The position numbers were made by a program, and so were the translations under genes. The notes beneath the pieces were generated by a model. It made no database searches and was not told the DNA's origin. It was given only the letters and a program-made list of their open reading frames with translations. A DNA stretch of 64,000 bases, taken from positions 124,001-188,000 of the forward strand of contig NZ_CP047393.1 of the NCBI RefSeq assembly GCF_009858175.1, written 5' to 3'. Positions 18,794 to 33,745 of this stretch are shown here, one piece after another (position 1 is the first letter of the stretch; each line of letters opens with the position of its first letter). Source of the DNA: Pontibacillus sp. HMF3514 (GTDB lineage: Bacteria > Bacillota > Bacilli > Bacillales > BH030062).

Positions 18794-21700
18794 TTGCTAG
18801 ATGTTAATAATTTTGAATATATGAAGATAGGTTTAGCTTCTCCAGATAAGATCCGCTCATGGTCTTATGGTGAGGTTAAAAAACCAGAAACGATTAATTA
18901 TCGTACGTTAAAGCCTGAAAAAGATGGATTGTTCTGTGAACGTATCTTTGGACCTACAAAGGATTGGGAATGTCATTGTGGGAAGTACAAACGAGTTCGT
19001 TATAAAGGGATCGTTTGTGACCGCTGTGGCGTTGAAGTAACAAAGGCGAAAGTTCGCCGTGAGCGTATGGGGCACTTAGAGTTAGCTGCCCCTGTCTCTC
19101 ACATCTGGTACTTCAAAGGTATTCCAAGTCGTATGGGTCTTGTTCTAGATATGTCTCCACGTGCTCTAGAAGAAGTTATTTACTTTGCTGCTTACGTGGT
19201 AACAGATACAGGCGATACAGCACTTGAGAAAAAGCAGCTGCTTTCTGAAAAAGAATACCGTACGTATCGAGAAAAATATGGTAACACATTCCACGCTGCA
19301 ATGGGTGCTGAAGCAATTCGTAAACTTCTTCAAGGTATTGATCTTGAAGGGGAAGTAGAAACGTTAAAAGAAGAGCTGAAAACAGCACAAGGTCAACGTC
19401 GTACTCGTGCTATTAAGCGCTTAGAAGTATTAGAGTCGTTCCGTGGTTCAGGAAATGACCCATCTTGGATGATCCTTGATGTGCTTCCTGTAATCCCACC
19501 TGAATTACGTCCAATGGTTCAGTTAGATGGTGGGCGTTTTGCGACATCTGACCTAAATGATTTATATCGTCGTGTGATTAATCGAAATAACCGTTTGAAA
19601 CGCTTGTTAGACCTAGGAGCTCCTACGATTATCGTTCAAAACGAAAAACGTATGCTTCAAGAAGCAGTTGACGCACTAATAGACAATGGTCGTCGTGGTC
19701 GTCCTGTAACGGGGCCAGGTAACCGTCCATTGAAATCTCTTTCTCATATGCTGAAAGGTAAACAAGGACGTTTCCGTCAGAACCTTCTTGGTAAACGTGT
19801 TGACTACTCCGGTCGTTCCGTAATCGTAGTTGGACCAAGCTTGAAGATGTATCAAGTAGGTTTACCAAAAGAAATGGCTTTAGAATTATTTAAACCATTT
19901 GTAATGAGAGAACTTGTAGACCGAGGTCTTGCTCATAATATTAAATCAGCTAAACGCAAGATCGAGCGCATTCACCCAGAAGTATGGGATGTTCTAGAAG
20001 ATGTTATTAAAGAACACCCAGTGCTATTAAACCGTGCGCCTACCTTGCACCGTTTAGGAATCCAGGCGTTTGAACCAACATTGGTTGAAGGGCGCGCAAT
20101 TCGTCTTCACCCACTTGTATGTACAGCATATAACGCGGACTTTGACGGTGACCAAATGGCCGTACACGTTCCGTTATCAGCTGAAGCACAAGCAGAAGCT
20201 CGTATTCTTATGCTTGCTGCCCAGAACATCCTGAATCCTAAAGATGGTAAACCAGTTGTTACACCTTCACAGGATATGGTATTAGGTAACTATTACCTAA
20301 CTCTTGAGCGTGAAGATGCAATTGGTGAAGGTAAAGTCTTTAAGGATACTGAAGAAGCTTTAATTGCTTATCAAAATGGTTATGTTCACCTACACACTCG
20401 TGTAGCTGTATATGCTGGATCGTTACAAAACCAGACATTTAGTCAAGAACAAAATGAACAACTTCTACTTACAACTGTAGGTAAGTTGATTTTCAATGAA
20501 ATACTTCCTGAATCGTTCCCTTATATCAATGAACCGACACAGGAGAACTTAGAAAAAGCTACTCCAGAAATGTACTTCATTCCAAGAGGGACAGACGTTA
20601 AGGAAGAAATTAAAAAGCGTGATATTGTAGCACCATTCAAGAAAGGTATCCTAGGAGATATCATTGCAGAAGTGTTCAAACGCTTTAAGATCAGTGAAAC
20701 ATCTAAGATGCTTGACCGCATGAAGGATCTAGGTTTTGCTTACTCCACGAAGGCTGGTATTACAGTAGGTGTATCTGACATCGTTGTATTACCTGAAAAA
20801 CAAAAGATTCTTGATGAAGCACAAGAAAAAGTCGACAAAGTTATGAAGCAATTCCGTCGTGGTTTAATCACGGATGACGAACGTTATGACCGTGTAATTG
20901 CGATTTGGTCTGCGGCTAAAGATGACATTCAAGAGCGTTTGATGAAATCCTTAGACCCAACCAACCCAATTTACATGATGAGTGACTCTGGTGCCCGTGG
21001 TAACGCGTCAAACTTCACTCAGCTTGCAGGTATGCGTGGTCTGATGGCGAACCCATCTGGTAAGATCATCGAACTACCGATCAAATCTAGCTTCCGTGAA
21101 GGTCTTACAGTACTTGAGTACTTTATTTCCACACACGGTGCTCGTAAAGGTCTAGCCGATACAGCCCTGAAAACAGCTGACTCAGGTTACCTGACACGTC
21201 GTCTTGTTGACGTTGCTCAAGATGTTATTGTCCGTGAAGATGATTGTGGAACAGACCGCGGTCTAGAAGTAGAGTCTCTAACTGAAGGGACAGAAATGAT
21301 TGAGCCATTAATCGATCGTCTAATTGGACGTATTGCGTTCAAGACAGTTCGCCACCCAGAATCAGGTGAAGTAATGGCAAAACGTAATGAATTAATAACT
21401 GAAGATAAAGCAAAACAAATTGTTGATGCTGGTGTCGAGAAAGTTGTTATCCGTTCCGTATTCACATGTTCTACACGTCATGGTGTATGTAAGAAGTGTT
21501 ACGGCCGTAACTTAGCAACTGGTTCTGAAGTAGAAGTAGGAGAAGCTGTAGGAATTATTGCAGCACAATCAATCGGTGAGCCAGGTACACAGCTTACGAT
21601 GCGTACATTCCACACAGGTGGTGTAGCAGGAGATGACATTACACAAGGTCTTCCACGTATCCAAGAGTTGTTTGAAGCTCGTAATCCGAAAGGTCAGGCT

Positions 21701-22414
21701 GTAATCAGTGAAATCTACGGTACTGTAGAAGATGTTGCTGAAGTTAAGGATAAGCTTGAAATCACTGTTCAAGGTGAAGTAGAGAAACGTAGCTACACTG
21801 CACCTTATGGAGCTCGTATGAAAGTTTCAATTGGCGACTCTGTCATTGCAGGAGATGCTCTAACAGAAGGTTCCATTGATCCAAAAGACCTCCTTAAGAT
21901 TCAAGGTATGGAAGGTGTAGAAGCTTACCTTCTAAAAGAAGTACAGAAGGTATATCGTATGCAGGGTGTTGAAATCGGTGATAAACACGTAGAGGTTATG
22001 GTTCGCCAGATGCTGCGTAAAATCCGAGTGCACGATGCAGGTGATACTGATGTGCTACCAGGTTCCTTACTTGAAATTCACCAATTTAAAGAAGCGAACC
22101 AAACAGCATTAGTAGAAGGAGAGCAACCAGCTGTTGGTCGTCCTGTCCTATTAGGTATTACGAAAGCATCCCTTGAAACAGATTCCTTCTTATCTGCAGC
22201 GTCCTTCCAGGAGACTACTCGTGTCCTAACAGATGCTGCGATTAAAGGTAAGCGCGATGAGCTTCTTGGCTTGAAAGAGAACGTTATTATTGGTAAGCTT
22301 GTTCCGGCTGGTACAGGAATGCCGAGATACCGTAGTATCGAGCCTGCTTCTGACGAATTAACTGAAGATATGAAATCTGCACCAGAGCAACCAGAAGAAA
22401 TCACACAGTCTTAA
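18794..22414 (+). CDS. rpoC: DNA-directed RNA polymerase subunit beta'
   Basis: RpoC carries the catalytic magnesium site, NADFDGDQ, at about residues 446-453. The N-terminal zinc finger ([20 protein letters not shown], about 60-78) and a second cysteine cluster ([14 protein letters not shown]) are complete, and the bridge and trigger regions ([23 protein letters not shown]) are conserved. The start is TTG 18794 after the SD AAGGGAGG; 1206 residues is normal. It is co-transcribed with rpoB. Confidence 0.98.
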   Translation: MLDVNNFEYMKIGLASPDKIRSWSYGEVKKPETINYRTLKPEKDGLFCERIFGPTKDWECHCGKYKRVRYKGIVCDRCGVEVTKAKVRRERMGHLELAAPVSHIWYFKGIPSRMGLVLDMSPRALEEVIYFAAYVVTDTGDTALEKKQLLSEKEYRTYREKYGNTFHAAMGAEAIRKLLQGIDLEGEVETLKEELKTAQGQRRTRAIKRLEVLESFRGSGNDPSWMILDVLPVIPPELRPMVQLDGGRFATSDLNDLYRRVINRNNRLKRLLDLGAPTIIVQNEKRMLQEAVDALIDNGRRGRPVTGPGNRPLKSLSHMLKGKQGRFRQNLLGKRVDYSGRSVIVVGPSLKMYQVGLPKEMALELFKPFVMRELVDRGLAHNIKSAKRKIERIHPEVWDVLEDVIKEHPVLLNRAPTLHRLGIQAFEPTLVEGRAIRLHPLVCTAYNADFDGDQMAVHVPLSAEAQAEARILMLAAQNILNPKDGKPVVTPSQDMVLGNYYLTLEREDAIGEGKVFKDTEEALIAYQNGYVHLHTRVAVYAGSLQNQTFSQEQNEQLLLTTVGKLIFNEILPESFPYINEPTQENLEKATPEMYFIPRGTDVKEEIKKRDIVAPFKKGILGDIIAEVFKRFKISETSKMLDRMKDLGFAYSTKAGITVGVSDIVVLPEKQKILDEAQEKVDKVMKQFRRGLITDDERYDRVIAIWSAAKDDIQERLMKSLDPTNPIYMMSDSGARGNASNFTQLAGMRGLMANPSGKIIELPIKSSFREGLTVLEYFISTHGARKGLADTALKTADSGYLTRRLVDVAQDVIVREDDCGTDRGLEVESLTEGTEMIEPLIDRLIGRIAFKTVRHPESGEVMAKRNELITEDKAKQIVDAGVEKVVIRSVFTCSTRHGVCKKCYGRNLATGSEVEVGEAVGIIAAQSIGEPGTQLTMRTFHTGGVAGDDITQGLPRIQELFEARNPKGQAVISEIYGTVEDVAEVKDKLEITVQGEVEKRSYTAPYGARMKVSIGDSVIAGDALTEGSIDPKDLLKIQGMEGVEAYLLKEVQKVYRMQGVEIGDKHVEVMVRQMLRKIRVHDAGDTDVLPGSLLEIHQFKEANQTALVEGEQPAVGRPVLLGITKASLETDSFLSAASFQETTRVLTDAAIKGKRDELLGLKENVIIGKLVPAGTGMPRYRSIEPASDELTEDMKSAPEQPEEITQS

Positions 22415-22480
22415 TTGTGTAATGATAAGGAAGCAAGCGATAAGCAGGGAAGTATCTTGATAAAAAATCACATCACAACG

Positions 22481-22509
22481 TTGACATACCATCGAGTGAG
22501 TGATAATAT
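22481..22509 (+). promoter_or_regulatory. Strong promoter of rplGB-rpsL-rpsG-fusA
   Basis: TTGACA (22481-22486), 17-base spacer, TAATAT (22504-22509) with an extended TG at 22501-22502. Confidence 0.75.
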
Positions 22510-22556
22510 ATTCAAGGTGCTTCCATTTATCCTTGTTACTTTGGAGGATATATTAA

Positions 22557-22808
22557 ATGTCTTATGATAAAGTAGCACAGGCTAAGCCGAATATTGTAAT
22601 CGGAACTAAGCAAGCCATGAAAGCAATGAAACATGGCAAAGTCAATGAAGTTATCATTGCTGATGATGCTGATCAGCAAGTAACTGTTAAAGTGCTGCGA
22701 CTCGCTCACGAGTTAGCAACTCCTGTATCGCAAGTTGATTCTAAAGAGAAACTTGGAAGAGCATGTGGTATTGATGTGGGGGCAGCTGTAGTGGCGATAA
22801 AGCAATAA
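22557..22808 (+). CDS. rplGB: L7Ae-family K-turn RNA-binding protein (YbxF)
   Basis: This 83-residue L7Ae/L30e-fold protein binds kink-turn RNA; the B. subtilis homologue YbxF associates with ribosomes, but its exact role is unsettled. The family is visible in [24 protein letters not shown] and in [24 protein letters not shown] 22557 follows the SD TTTGGAGGATA. It is the first gene of the str operon here, between rpoC and rpsL, the conserved Bacillus position. Confidence 0.9.
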   Translation: MSYDKVAQAKPNIVIGTKQAMKAMKHGKVNEVIIADDADQQVTVKVLRLAHELATPVSQVDSKEKLGRACGIDVGAAVVAIKQ

Positions 22809-22917
22809 AGTTTTGGCGTTATGCATTAAGCATTCGCGAAAGCTTTGTTTTTTGCCTATTTATGAACCACCTGGATGTGTGGTTTTACTAAAGCAACTTT
22901 GAAGGGAGGATAATAGA

Positions 22918-23331
22918 ATGCCTACTATTAACCAATTAGTACGTAAAGGACGCGTTTCTAAGACGTCTAAGTCTGACTCACCAGCATTGAATAAAGGTTA
23001 CAATAGCTTCAAAAAGCAATTCACTGACCTTTCTTCTCCACAAAAGCGTGGTGTTTGTACACGTGTTGGTACGCTAACACCAAAGAAACCAAACTCCGCA
23101 CTTCGTAAATATGCTCGTGTACGTCTTACAAACAGCATTGAGGTAACTGCGTATATTCCTGGTATCGGCCACAACCTACAAGAGCACAGCGTTGTTCTTA
23201 TCCGTGGCGGTCGTGTAAAGGACTTACCAGGTGTGCGTTATCACATTGTTCGTGGTGCGCTTGATACTGCAGGTGTTGAAGGCCGTATGCAAGGTCGTTC
23301 TAAATACGGTACGAAAAAACCTAAAAAATAA
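22918..23331 (+). CDS. rpsL: 30S ribosomal protein S12
   Basis: S12 sits at the decoding centre and controls accuracy. The streptomycin-relevant region [17 protein letters not shown] has the wild-type lysine, and the second loop [12 protein letters not shown] is also wild-type. The 137 residues are standard for Gram-positive bacteria. The start ATG 22918 follows GAAGGGAGG. It opens the rpsL-rpsG-fusA block of the str operon. Confidence 0.97.
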   Translation: MPTINQLVRKGRVSKTSKSDSPALNKGYNSFKKQFTDLSSPQKRGVCTRVGTLTPKKPNSALRKYARVRLTNSIEVTAYIPGIGHNLQEHSVVLIRGGRVKDLPGVRYHIVRGALDTAGVEGRMQGRSKYGTKKPKK

Positions 23332-23363
23332 TGTAAGTTTACTTGCATTTAACTAAGTTTTAA

Positions 23364-23867
<504 letters not shown>

Positions 23868-23909
23868 TCACAAACAAAATAAACCAAGCAATAGGAAGGA
23901 GAAAGATTC

Positions 23910-25988
23910 ATGCCTAGAGAATTCTCCTTGGAAAAGACACGTAATATCGGCATCATGGCTCACATCGATGCCGGTAAAACAACTGCTACAGAGCGTATTC
24001 TTTTCTATACAGGACGCATTCACAAAATTGGTGAAACGCACGAAGGTGCTTCCCAAATGGACTGGATGAGCCAGGAGCAGGAGCGCGGAATCACAATCAC
24101 ATCCGCTGCGACTACGGCTCAATGGAAAGACCATCGTATTAACATCATTGATACACCGGGACACGTAGACTTCACAGTAGAGGTTGAACGTTCTCTTCGT
24201 GTACTTGATGGTTCTGTGGCTGTACTAGACGCACAGTCTGGTGTAGAACCTCAGACAGAAACAGTATGGCGTCAGGCTACTACTTACGGTGTTCCACGTA
24301 TTGTTTTCATTAACAAGATGGACAAAGTAGGCGCTGACTTCCTATACTCTACTTCAACTCTAAACGATCGCTTAGGCGCTAACGCTCACCCAATTCAGCT
24401 TCCAATCGGTGCTGAGGATGAGTTTGATGGAATTATCGACTTGATCGGAATGCAAGCATTCTATTACATGGATGATCTTGGTACACGCGCAGAAGCTCGT
24501 GAGATTCCTGAAGAGTACAAAGAGCAAGCTGATGAGTACCGCAACAAGCTTATCGAAGCTGTTGCAGAATCAGACGAAGAGCTTATGATGCGTTACCTAG
24601 AGGGTGAAGAATTTACAAACGAAGAGCTTATGACAGCAATTCGTAAAGCAACTCTTAACGTAGAATTCTACCCAGTATTATGTGGTTCTGCTTTCAAAAA
24701 CAAAGGTGTTCAACTTCTAATTGATGCGGTAATCGATTACCTACCATCTCCTTTAGATGTACCTCCAATTGAAGGTCACGTACCACGTACTGAAGAAGAA
24801 GTTGTTCGTAAAGCGGACGATAATGAACCATTCTCCGCTCTTGCGTTCAAGGTAATGACTGACCCTTACGTTGGTAAGTTGACATTCTTCCGTGTGTATT
24901 CCGGTATGCTAAGCTCTGGTTCATACGTTAAGAACTCAACTAAAGATAAGCGTGAGCGTGTAGGTCGTATCCTACAAATGCACGCAAACTCTCGTGAAGA
25001 GATCTCTCAAGTATATGCAGGTGATATCGCTGCTGGTGTTGGTCTTAAAGAGACAGCTACAGGTGATACACTATGTGACGAGAAGAGTCTTGTTATCCTT
25101 GAGTCCATGGAATTCCCTGAGCCAGTTATCTCAGTTGCGATTGAACCTAAATCAAAAGCTGACCAAGATAAAATGGCTGTAGCACTTGCGAAACTTGCTG
25201 AAGAGGATCCAACATTCAAGACTGAAACAAACGTTGAGACTGGACAGACAATTATTTCTGGTATGGGTGAACTTCACCTAGACGTTATCGTTGACCGTCT
25301 TAAAGTTGAATTCAAAGTTGAAGCAAACATTGGTAGCCCTCAGGTTGCTTATCGTGAAACATTCCGTGAATCTGCACAGGTTGAAGGGAAGTTCGTACGT
25401 CAGTCTGGTGGTCGTGGACAATACGGTCACGTATGGATGGAGTTCGAACCAAACGAAGAAGGTGCTGGCTTCGAATTCCAAAACAAGATTGTTGGTGGTG
25501 TAATTCCTAAGGATTACATCAACTCAGTTCAACAAGGTGTCGAAGAAGCTATGGAAAACGGAGTAGTTGCTGGTTATCCACTAATCGATATTAAAGCAAC
25601 ACTATTCGATGGTTCTTACCACGATGTAGACTCCAGTGAAATGGCTTATAAAGTTGCAGCTTCAATGGCTCTTAAAGAAGCGAAAAACAAATGTAAACCT
25701 GTTCTTCTTGAACCATTAATGAAGGTTGAAATTGTTATTCCAGAAGAGTACATGGGAGACATCATGGGTGACGTAACTTCACGTCGTGGACGTGTGGATG
25801 GTATGGACACTCGTGGTTCTGCTCAGCTTGTAAAAGCATTCGTACCACTTTCTGAAATGTTCGGTTATGCAACAAGCCTACGTTCTAACACGCAAGGTCG
25901 CGGAACGTACACAATGCACTTCTCTCACTATGGTGAAGTACCGAAGAGCATTTCTGATGAAATTGTTAAGAAAAATGCTGGTGAATAA
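23910..25988 (+). CDS. fusA: Elongation factor G
   Basis: EF-G is the GTPase that drives translocation of the ribosome. GTPase motifs are AHIDAGKT (residues 17-24), DTPGHVDF and NKMDKVGAD; domains II-V follow, including the domain IV segment [15 protein letters not shown]. The 692 residues match the family. ATG 23910 follows AAGGAGAAAG. It is the last gene transcribed from the rplGB promoter; tuf has its own promoter. Confidence 0.98.
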   Translation: MPREFSLEKTRNIGIMAHIDAGKTTATERILFYTGRIHKIGETHEGASQMDWMSQEQERGITITSAATTAQWKDHRINIIDTPGHVDFTVEVERSLRVLDGSVAVLDAQSGVEPQTETVWRQATTYGVPRIVFINKMDKVGADFLYSTSTLNDRLGANAHPIQLPIGAEDEFDGIIDLIGMQAFYYMDDLGTRAEAREIPEEYKEQADEYRNKLIEAVAESDEELMMRYLEGEEFTNEELMTAIRKATLNVEFYPVLCGSAFKNKGVQLLIDAVIDYLPSPLDVPPIEGHVPRTEEEVVRKADDNEPFSALAFKVMTDPYVGKLTFFRVYSGMLSSGSYVKNSTKDKRERVGRILQMHANSREEISQVYAGDIAAGVGLKETATGDTLCDEKSLVILESMEFPEPVISVAIEPKSKADQDKMAVALAKLAEEDPTFKTETNVETGQTIISGMGELHLDVIVDRLKVEFKVEANIGSPQVAYRETFRESAQVEGKFVRQSGGRGQYGHVWMEFEPNEEGAGFEFQNKIVGGVIPKDYINSVQQGVEEAMENGVVAGYPLIDIKATLFDGSYHDVDSSEMAYKVAASMALKEAKNKCKPVLLEPLMKVEIVIPEEYMGDIMGDVTSRRGRVDGMDTRGSAQLVKAFVPLSEMFGYATSLRSNTQGRGTYTMHFSHYGEVPKSISDEIVKKNAGE

Positions 25989-26017
25989 TTGATTTTTTCA
26001 TCATCATGAAGTATAAC
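25989..26017 (+). promoter_or_regulatory. Probable tuf promoter
   Basis: TTGATT (25989-25994), 17-base spacer, TATAAC (26012-26017). The leader then contains a 7-bp hairpin CGAGGTG / CATCTCG at 26042-26060. Confidence 0.55.
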
Positions 26018-26122
26018 TTGTATTGTAGACGTAGTTGCTTACGAGGTGGCCAACATCTCGTGGGCTTCTATGATATAAATTATTAAAAATACATTTTCTT
26101 ATATTTAAAGGAGGAAGTTTTC

Positions 26123-27313
<1,191 letters not shown>

Positions 27314-27332
27314 TAACTCAAGTTGATTTATA

Positions 27333-27367
27333 AAAGCAGTAGACACATTGTGTCTGCTGCTTTTTTT
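27333..27367 (+). terminator. Terminator of tuf / str operon
   Basis: AAAGCAGTAGACA pairs with TGTCTGCTGCTTT (one G-U) and is followed by a run of seven T (27361-27367). Confidence 0.88.
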
Positions 27368-27690
27368 AGCTTACTTACCATTTTTACAGTAAGTAACCCA
27401 TTACTCACAGAACATTGAATGCATTATATTGACTATATATATATATATATAGAAGAAACTCGATCAAGTAAATGCAAATTAAAAATGAATTCCCCCCTAC
27501 ACACCTATCTTTTAACTTGTTATAATACTGAATGTATTACTAGATAGCTACAACATAATTCCTTCATTAATACATGCGATAAATTTAGTCGCTTTTCTAC
27601 ATAAATAAAGAAACCCACATGTTAATCTCATACCATAATCACATATCTCTTATATATATCTGTGAAAATTGTCTTGAAATTTAATAAAAC
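27368..27690. other. AT-rich gap between tuf and the S10 promoter
   Basis: No coding frame is convincing here. The region is very AT-rich and contains an alternating TA tract at about 27434-27451. In B. subtilis the gene ybaC lies at this place; nothing similar is seen. Confidence 0.6.
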
Positions 27691-27691
27691 C

Positions 27692-27720
27692 TTGAAAATG
27701 TGACTATACCTTTGTATAAT
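27692..27720 (+). promoter_or_regulatory. Sigma-A promoter of the S10-spc-alpha cluster
   Basis: TTGAAA (27692-27697), 17-base spacer, perfect TATAAT (27715-27720). It is the best promoter upstream of the long ribosomal protein gene run. Confidence 0.8.
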
Positions 27721-27726
27721 ATGAAA

Positions 27727-28234
<508 letters not shown>

Positions 28235-28261
28235 ATTAGAATTTATTAGGAGGTGTAACGG

Positions 28262-28885
28262 ATGACGAAAGGAATCTTAGGTCGTAAAATCGGTATGACT
28301 CAGCTTTTCGATGAAAACGGAGAATTAACTCCAGTAACTGTTGTTCAAGCTGAACCGAACGTAGTTCTTCAGAAAAAAGAAGAAAACAACGATGGTTACG
28401 AAGCGATCCAACTTGGTTTTGCTGATGAAAAGCATGCAAACAAGCCACAAAAAGGTCATGCTGAAAAAGCACAGACTAACCCTAAGCGCTTCATTCGTGA
28501 AATCCGTAACGCTAACGTTGAAGACTACGAAGTTGGTCAAGAAGTTGGCGTGAATGTATTTCAACAAGGTGATGTAGTTGATGTAACTGGGACTTCTAAA
28601 GGTAAAGGTTTCCAAGGTGCTGTTAAGCGTCACGGTCATAACACTGGACCAAAGACACACGGTTCCCGCTACCATCGTCGCCCAGGTACATTAGGTGACA
28701 TCAACTCAATGCACGTATTCAAAGGTATGAAGCTACCAGGTCAAATGGGTGGTAATACCGTAACAATCCAAAACCTTGAGATTGTAAAAGTTGACGAAGA
28801 GCGTAACCTTCTTCTTATCAAAGGAAACGTTCCTGGTGCGAAGAAGTCTTATGTAGAAGTCACTTCTGCAATCAAAGGTAACTAA
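28262..28885 (+). CDS. rplC: 50S ribosomal protein L3
   Basis: L3 is an early-assembly protein near the peptidyl transferase centre; in B. subtilis it stimulates Mini-III cleavage of 23S rRNA. It has 207 residues, beginning [19 protein letters not shown], with the conserved loop [23 protein letters not shown] 28262 follows AGGAGGTGTAACG. Gap to rpsJ is 27 bases. Confidence 0.97.
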   Translation: MTKGILGRKIGMTQLFDENGELTPVTVVQAEPNVVLQKKEENNDGYEAIQLGFADEKHANKPQKGHAEKAQTNPKRFIREIRNANVEDYEVGQEVGVNVFQQGDVVDVTGTSKGKGFQGAVKRHGHNTGPKTHGSRYHRRPGTLGDINSMHVFKGMKLPGQMGGNTVTIQNLEIVKVDEERNLLLIKGNVPGAKKSYVEVTSAIKGN

Positions 28886-28910
28886 TCACCAAACGAAAGG
28901 AGGATAAGTC

Positions 28911-29531
28911 ATGCCTAAAGTATCTTTATACAACCAAAGCGGTTCTCAAGTAGGCGATGTTGAGCTGAATGAATCTGTTTTTGGTATTGAACCAAATCAA
29001 CATGTAATGCATGAGGCAGTAGTGATGCAACGCGCAACACTTCGCCAAGGTACTCATGAAGTTAAAAATCGTTCTGAAGTGAGCGGTGGAGGACGCAAAC
29101 CATGGCGTCAAAAAGGAACAGGCCGTGCACGTCAAGGTTCTATTCGTTCACCACAATGGGTAGGCGGTGGAACAGTATTCGGTCCTACTCCACGTAGTTA
29201 TAGCTACAAGCTTCCAAAGAAAGTTCGCCGTTTAGCTCTTAAATCTGCTCTTTCTCAAAAAGCAGCAGAAAACAACCTGATCGTTCTTGAAGATTTATCT
29301 TTTGATGCTCCAAAAACGAAAGAGGTTGCAAACCTTCTTAAAGGTGTAGAAGCTAAAAAAGCGGTAATCGTTACAGCTGATGTGAATGAATATGCTGAGC
29401 GCTCAGCAAACAACATTCCTGGTGCAAAAGTTGTAACTGTAGCACAAGTAAACGTACTTGATGTATTAACGCATGACAAGCTGATCTTTACTAAAGAAGC
29501 AGCTGACAAAGCAGGGGAGGTGCTTGCATAA
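28911..29531 (+). CDS. rplD: 50S ribosomal protein L4
   Basis: L4 lines the exit tunnel with its extended loop ([20 protein letters not shown]) and represses the S10 operon in enterobacteria. The 206 residues are normal; the macrolide-contact loop shows no insertion. ATG 28911 follows AAAGGAGGATAAG. The stop TAATG overlaps the start of rplW by one base, indicating translational coupling. Confidence 0.97.
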   Translation: MPKVSLYNQSGSQVGDVELNESVFGIEPNQHVMHEAVVMQRATLRQGTHEVKNRSEVSGGGRKPWRQKGTGRARQGSIRSPQWVGGGTVFGPTPRSYSYKLPKKVRRLALKSALSQKAAENNLIVLEDLSFDAPKTKEVANLLKGVEAKKAVIVTADVNEYAERSANNIPGAKVVTVAQVNVLDVLTHDKLIFTKEAADKAGEVLA

Positions 29532-29821
29532 TGAAAGACCCACGTGATATTATTAAGCGCCCCGTTATCACAGAGCGTTCTGCTGATTTAATGGCTGAGA
29601 AAAAGTACACTTTTGAAGTTAGCACTAAAGCTAACAAAACTGAAATCAAAGAAGCTATCGAAACGATCTTTGATGTAAATGTTCAAAAAGTAAACACGAT
29701 CAACCTTAAAGGTAAATTCAAGCGTATGGGCCGTTATGGAGGTTACCGTGCGGATCGTAAAAAAGCGATCGTTCAGTTAACTCCAGACAGCAAAGAACTT
29801 GAATTCTTCGAAGGTGCATAA
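29531..29821 (+). CDS. rplW: 50S ribosomal protein L23
   Basis: L23 sits at the tunnel exit and is the docking site for trigger factor and SRP. The 96 residues include [20 protein letters not shown] and [22 protein letters not shown] 29531 shares its A with the stop codon of rplD, and the SD GGGGAGG lies inside the end of rplD. It is followed by rplB after 34 bases. Confidence 0.97.
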   Translation: MKDPRDIIKRPVITERSADLMAEKKYTFEVSTKANKTEIKEAIETIFDVNVQKVNTINLKGKFKRMGRYGGYRADRKKAIVQLTPDSKELEFFEGA

Positions 29822-29855
29822 AAAATAAACCTAATTATAAAGGAGGGAAACAAAG

Positions 29856-30686
29856 ATGGCGATTAAAAAATACAGACCAACCACTAACGGTCGTCGATTT
29901 ATGTCCGGTTCAGATTTCGCTGAAATCACTACGGATCAACCTGAAAAGTCTTTATTAGCGCCCCTTCACGGAAAAGGTGGACGTAATAATAAAGGTCGTT
30001 TAACAGTTCGTCATCAGGGCGGAGGTCATAAGCGTCACTACCGTATGATCGATTTCAAACGCGATAAAGATGGAATACCAGGCCGCGTTGCTACAATCGA
30101 GTACGATCCAAACCGTTCCGCTAACATTGCGCTTGTTAACTATGCTGACGGTGAAAAGCGCTATATCCTAGCTCCGAAATCTCTTGAAGTAGGTGCTGAA
30201 ATCATTTCTGGAGAAGAGGCAGATATCAAAGTAGGTAACGCTCTTCCACTTAAAGACATTCCAGTTGGTACAATTGTACACAACATTGAACTAAAGCCAG
30301 GCCGCGGAGGACAACTTGTACGTTCCGCTGGTGCTTCTGCTCAAATCTTGGGCCGTGAAGGTAAATACACTCTAGTTCGCTTGAAATCTGGTGAAGTACG
30401 CTTAATCCTAGGAACTTGCCGCGCTACAGTAGGTCAAGTTGGTAACCTAGAGCATGAGCTTATCACAGTTGGTAAAGCTGGACGTTCCCGTTGGAAAGGC
30501 ATTCGCCCAACAGTACGTGGTTCTGTTATGAACCCTGTTGATCACCCACACGGTGGTGGTGAAGGTCGCGCTCCAATCGGACTTCCATCTCCTATGTCTC
30601 CATGGGGTAAACCGACACTTGGTAAGAAAACTCGTAAGCGTAACAAAGCATCCGATAAATATATCGTTCGTCGTCGTAAAAAATAA
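29856..30686 (+). CDS. rplB: 50S ribosomal protein L2
   Basis: L2 is needed for subunit association and peptidyl transfer. The 276 residues contain the highly conserved [20 protein letters not shown] segment including the essential histidine, and the basic C-terminus [20 protein letters not shown] 29856 follows AAAGGAGGGAAAC. A 59-base gap with a GGGCA/TGCCC hairpin precedes rpsS. Confidence 0.98.
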   Translation: MAIKKYRPTTNGRRFMSGSDFAEITTDQPEKSLLAPLHGKGGRNNKGRLTVRHQGGGHKRHYRMIDFKRDKDGIPGRVATIEYDPNRSANIALVNYADGEKRYILAPKSLEVGAEIISGEEADIKVGNALPLKDIPVGTIVHNIELKPGRGGQLVRSAGASAQILGREGKYTLVRLKSGEVRLILGTCRATVGQVGNLEHELITVGKAGRSRWKGIRPTVRGSVMNPVDHPHGGGEGRAPIGLPSPMSPWGKPTLGKKTRKRNKASDKYIVRRRKK

Positions 30687-30745
30687 ACGGGGTTAGACGT
30701 CGGGCATGAGTTGCCCGAGCGTCAATCACGAAAGGAGGTTTATGT

Positions 30746-31024
30746 ATGGGTCGCAGCCTAAAAAAGGGACCTTTCGTAGATGACCATCTTATGAAGAAAG
30801 TTGAAGGTTTAAACGAAGAAGGTAAGCATCAGGTAATTAAAACTTGGTCTCGCCGTTCAACGATTTTCCCTAACTTTGTCGGACACACAATCGCGGTTTA
30901 CGATGGACGTAAACACGTACCTGTTTTTGTCACAGAAGACATGGTAGGACACAAGCTTGGTGAATTCGCACCAACTCGTACGTTTAAAGGCCACAGTGGC
31001 GATGATAAGAAAACAAAACGCTAA
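30746..31024 (+). CDS. rpsS: 30S ribosomal protein S19
   Basis: S19 forms part of the 30S head near the A-site finger and contacts S13. The 92 residues begin [20 protein letters not shown] and contain [23 protein letters not shown] 30746 follows AAAGGAGGTTTAT. It is followed closely by rplV, as in all S10 operons. Confidence 0.97.
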   Translation: MGRSLKKGPFVDDHLMKKVEGLNEEGKHQVIKTWSRRSTIFPNFVGHTIAVYDGRKHVPVFVTEDMVGHKLGEFAPTRTFKGHSGDDKKTKR

Positions 31025-31043
31025 ATGAGAGGAGGCACACATG

Positions 31044-31385
31044 ATGCAAGCAAAAGCCGTTGCGAAATCCGTTCGTATTGCTCCTCGTAAAGTTCGTTTG
31101 GTAATAGATTTGATTCGAGGAAAGAGCGCAGGTGAAGCGATTGCGATCCTACGTCACACTCAACGCGGAGCTTCTCCAGAAGTTGAGAAAGTCCTAAACT
31201 CTGCTATTGCAAACGCTGAGCATAACTATGAAATGGACCCGGATAATTTAGTGATTTCTGAGGCGTTTGTTAACGAAGGTACTACACTTAAACGTTTCCG
31301 CCCACGTGCGATGGGACGCGCAAGTCAAATTAACAAACGTACCAGCCATATCACAGTTGTTGTATCAGAAAAGAAGGAGGGATAA
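31044..31385 (+). CDS. rplV: 50S ribosomal protein L22
   Basis: L22 reaches the exit tunnel with a beta-hairpin ([18 protein letters not shown]) that matters for macrolide action; no insertion is visible. The start is either ATG 31041 or ATG 31044; I use 31044 because it is 8 bases after GGAGG and matches the 113-residue B. subtilis protein. It is followed by rpsC after 3 bases. Confidence 0.96.
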   Translation: MQAKAVAKSVRIAPRKVRLVIDLIRGKSAGEAIAILRHTQRGASPEVEKVLNSAIANAEHNYEMDPDNLVISEAFVNEGTTLKRFRPRAMGRASQINKRTSHITVVVSEKKEG

Positions 31386-31388
31386 TCA

Positions 31389-32027
31389 GTGGGTCAAAAA
31401 GTTAATCCAGTAGGTCTGCGTATTGGCGTTATCCGTGACTGGGAGTCAAAATGGTACGCTGGCAAAGACTATGCAGATTTGCTACATGAAGATATTAAAA
31501 TTCGTGAATATGTAGAACAACGTCTACACGACGCTGCTGTTTCTAGCATTGAAATCGAACGTGCTGCGAACCGCGTTAACATTACTATCCACACTGCGAA
31601 GCCAGGTATGGTAATCGGTAAAGGTGGTTCCGAAGTTGAAGCACTTCGTAAGAGCTTAAATGAACTAACTGGCAAGCGAGTTCACATCAACATCGTTGAA
31701 GTGAAAAAAGCTGACCTTGATGCAACTCTAGTTGCAGATAACATTGCAAAACAACTTGAAAATCGTGTATCATTCCGTCGTGCTCAAAAACAATCAATCC
31801 AACGTGCAATGCGCGCTGGCGCGAAAGGAATCAAAACACAGGTTTCTGGTCGTCTTGGCGGAGCAGACATCGCTCGCGCTGAATATTACAACGAAGGAAC
31901 TGTACCACTTCACACACTACGTGCAGACATCGACTATGGTACTGCTGAAGCTGACACTACTTACGGTAAGTTAGGTGTCAAAGTGTGGATCTATCGTGGA
32001 GAAGTCCTTCCATCTAAAAAGAACTAA
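31389..32027 (+). CDS. rpsC: 30S ribosomal protein S3
   Basis: S3 shapes the mRNA entry tunnel and has helicase-like activity on mRNA. The KH domain motif [14 protein letters not shown] and the C-terminal domain ([17 protein letters not shown]) are present. It has 212 residues. GTG 31389 follows AAGGAGGGATAATCA, partly within the end of rplV. Confidence 0.97.
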   Translation: MGQKVNPVGLRIGVIRDWESKWYAGKDYADLLHEDIKIREYVEQRLHDAAVSSIEIERAANRVNITIHTAKPGMVIGKGGSEVEALRKSLNELTGKRVHINIVEVKKADLDATLVADNIAKQLENRVSFRRAQKQSIQRAMRAGAKGIKTQVSGRLGGADIARAEYYNEGTVPLHTLRADIDYGTAEADTTYGKLGVKVWIYRGEVLPSKKN

Positions 32028-32045
32028 GGAAGGGGGATATGCATT

Positions 32046-32673
<628 letters not shown>

Positions 32674-32694
32674 ATCGAGAGGAGGTTAGCCTCA

Positions 32695-32958
32695 ATGAGT
32701 GAACGCAACAATCGTAAGGTTTATACTGGCCGTGTTGTTTCTGACAAAATGGATAAAACCATTACTGTACTTGTTGAGACTTACAAGTTCCACCAGTTAT
32801 ATGGTAAACGTGTTAAGTACTCCAAGAAGTTTAAGACTCATGACGAAAACAATTCAGCTAAAATGGGCGACGTAGTAAAAATCATGGAAACTCGTCCGTT
32901 ATCCGCTAACAAACGTTTCCGTCTAGTAGAAATCGTTGAAGAATCAGTAATTATATAA
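32695..32958 (+). CDS. rpsQ: 30S ribosomal protein S17
   Basis: S17 is a primary 16S-binding protein with an OB fold. The 87 residues include [20 protein letters not shown] and the conserved [20 protein letters not shown] 32695 follows the SD AGAGGAGGTT. First gene group of the spc-type order L16-L29-S17-L14 continues without promoter signals. Confidence 0.97.
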   Translation: MSERNNRKVYTGRVVSDKMDKTITVLVETYKFHQLYGKRVKYSKKFKTHDENNSAKMGDVVKIMETRPLSANKRFRLVEIVEESVII

Positions 32959-33000
32959 TAAAGTTCGCTCGGGATGAAACCGAAGGGAGGTAACGACGGT

Positions 33001-33369
33001 ATGATTCAACAGGAAAGTTCTTTAAAAGTTGCTGACAACTCCGGTGCACGTGAATTGCAGACCATTAAAGTACTCGGTGGATCTGGTCGTAAAACAGCCA
33101 ACATCGGTGATGTTATTGTTTGCTCAGTGAAACAAGCAACACCAGGAGGCGTTGTCAAAAAGGGTGAAATTGTACGCGCTGTAATCGTACGTTCAAAAAG
33201 CGGAGCTCGCCGTAAAGACGGTTCTTATATCCGTTTCGACGAGAACGCAGCAGTAGTCATCCGTGACGATAAAGGCCCACGTGGTACTCGTATTTTCGGA
33301 CCTGTAGCTCGTGAGCTTCGTGAGCACAAATTCATGAAGATCGTATCACTTGCTCCAGAAGTATTATAA
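33001..33369 (+). CDS. rplN: 50S ribosomal protein L14
   Basis: L14 forms an intersubunit bridge and is the binding site of the silencing factor RsfS. The frame opens at 32974, but ATG 33001 ([20 protein letters not shown]) lies after AAGGGAGGTAACGACGGT and gives the normal 122 residues. The signature [20 protein letters not shown] is present. Confidence 0.97.
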   Translation: MIQQESSLKVADNSGARELQTIKVLGGSGRKTANIGDVIVCSVKQATPGGVVKKGEIVRAVIVRSKSGARRKDGSYIRFDENAAVVIRDDKGPRGTRIFGPVARELREHKFMKIVSLAPEVL

Positions 33370-33407
33370 ATGCACGAATTATTGCCTTGTAAGGAGGTGC
33401 CACAAGC

Positions 33408-33719
33408 ATGCATGTAAAAAAAGGTGACAAAGTTATGGTGATCACTGGTAAGGATAAAGGCAAGCAAGGTTCGATTCTTGAAGCTTATCCTAAAAATGAG
33501 CGTGTCCTTGTTGAAGGCGTGAATGTTGTTAAAAAACATGCGAAGCCATCACAAGACAACCCTCAAGGCGGTATCCTAAGCCAGGAAGCACCTATCCATG
33601 TATCAAATGTAATGCCAATTGACCCTAAATCAGGGGAACCAACACGTGTCGGTTATGAGGTACGTGACGGTAAGAAAGTTCGTATCGCTAAAAAATCCGG
33701 TGAAGCAATAGATAAATAA
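33408..33719 (+). CDS. rplX: 50S ribosomal protein L24
   Basis: L24 initiates 50S assembly. The 103 residues carry the KOW motif [20 protein letters not shown] and the segment [23 protein letters not shown] 33408 follows AAGGAGGTGCCACAAGC. The order rplN-rplX-rplE is conserved. Confidence 0.97.
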   Translation: MHVKKGDKVMVITGKDKGKQGSILEAYPKNERVLVEGVNVVKKHAKPSQDNPQGGILSQEAPIHVSNVMPIDPKSGEPTRVGYEVRDGKKVRIAKKSGEAIDK

Positions 33720-33745
33720 ATTAGCGACGAAAGGAGGGCTACTTG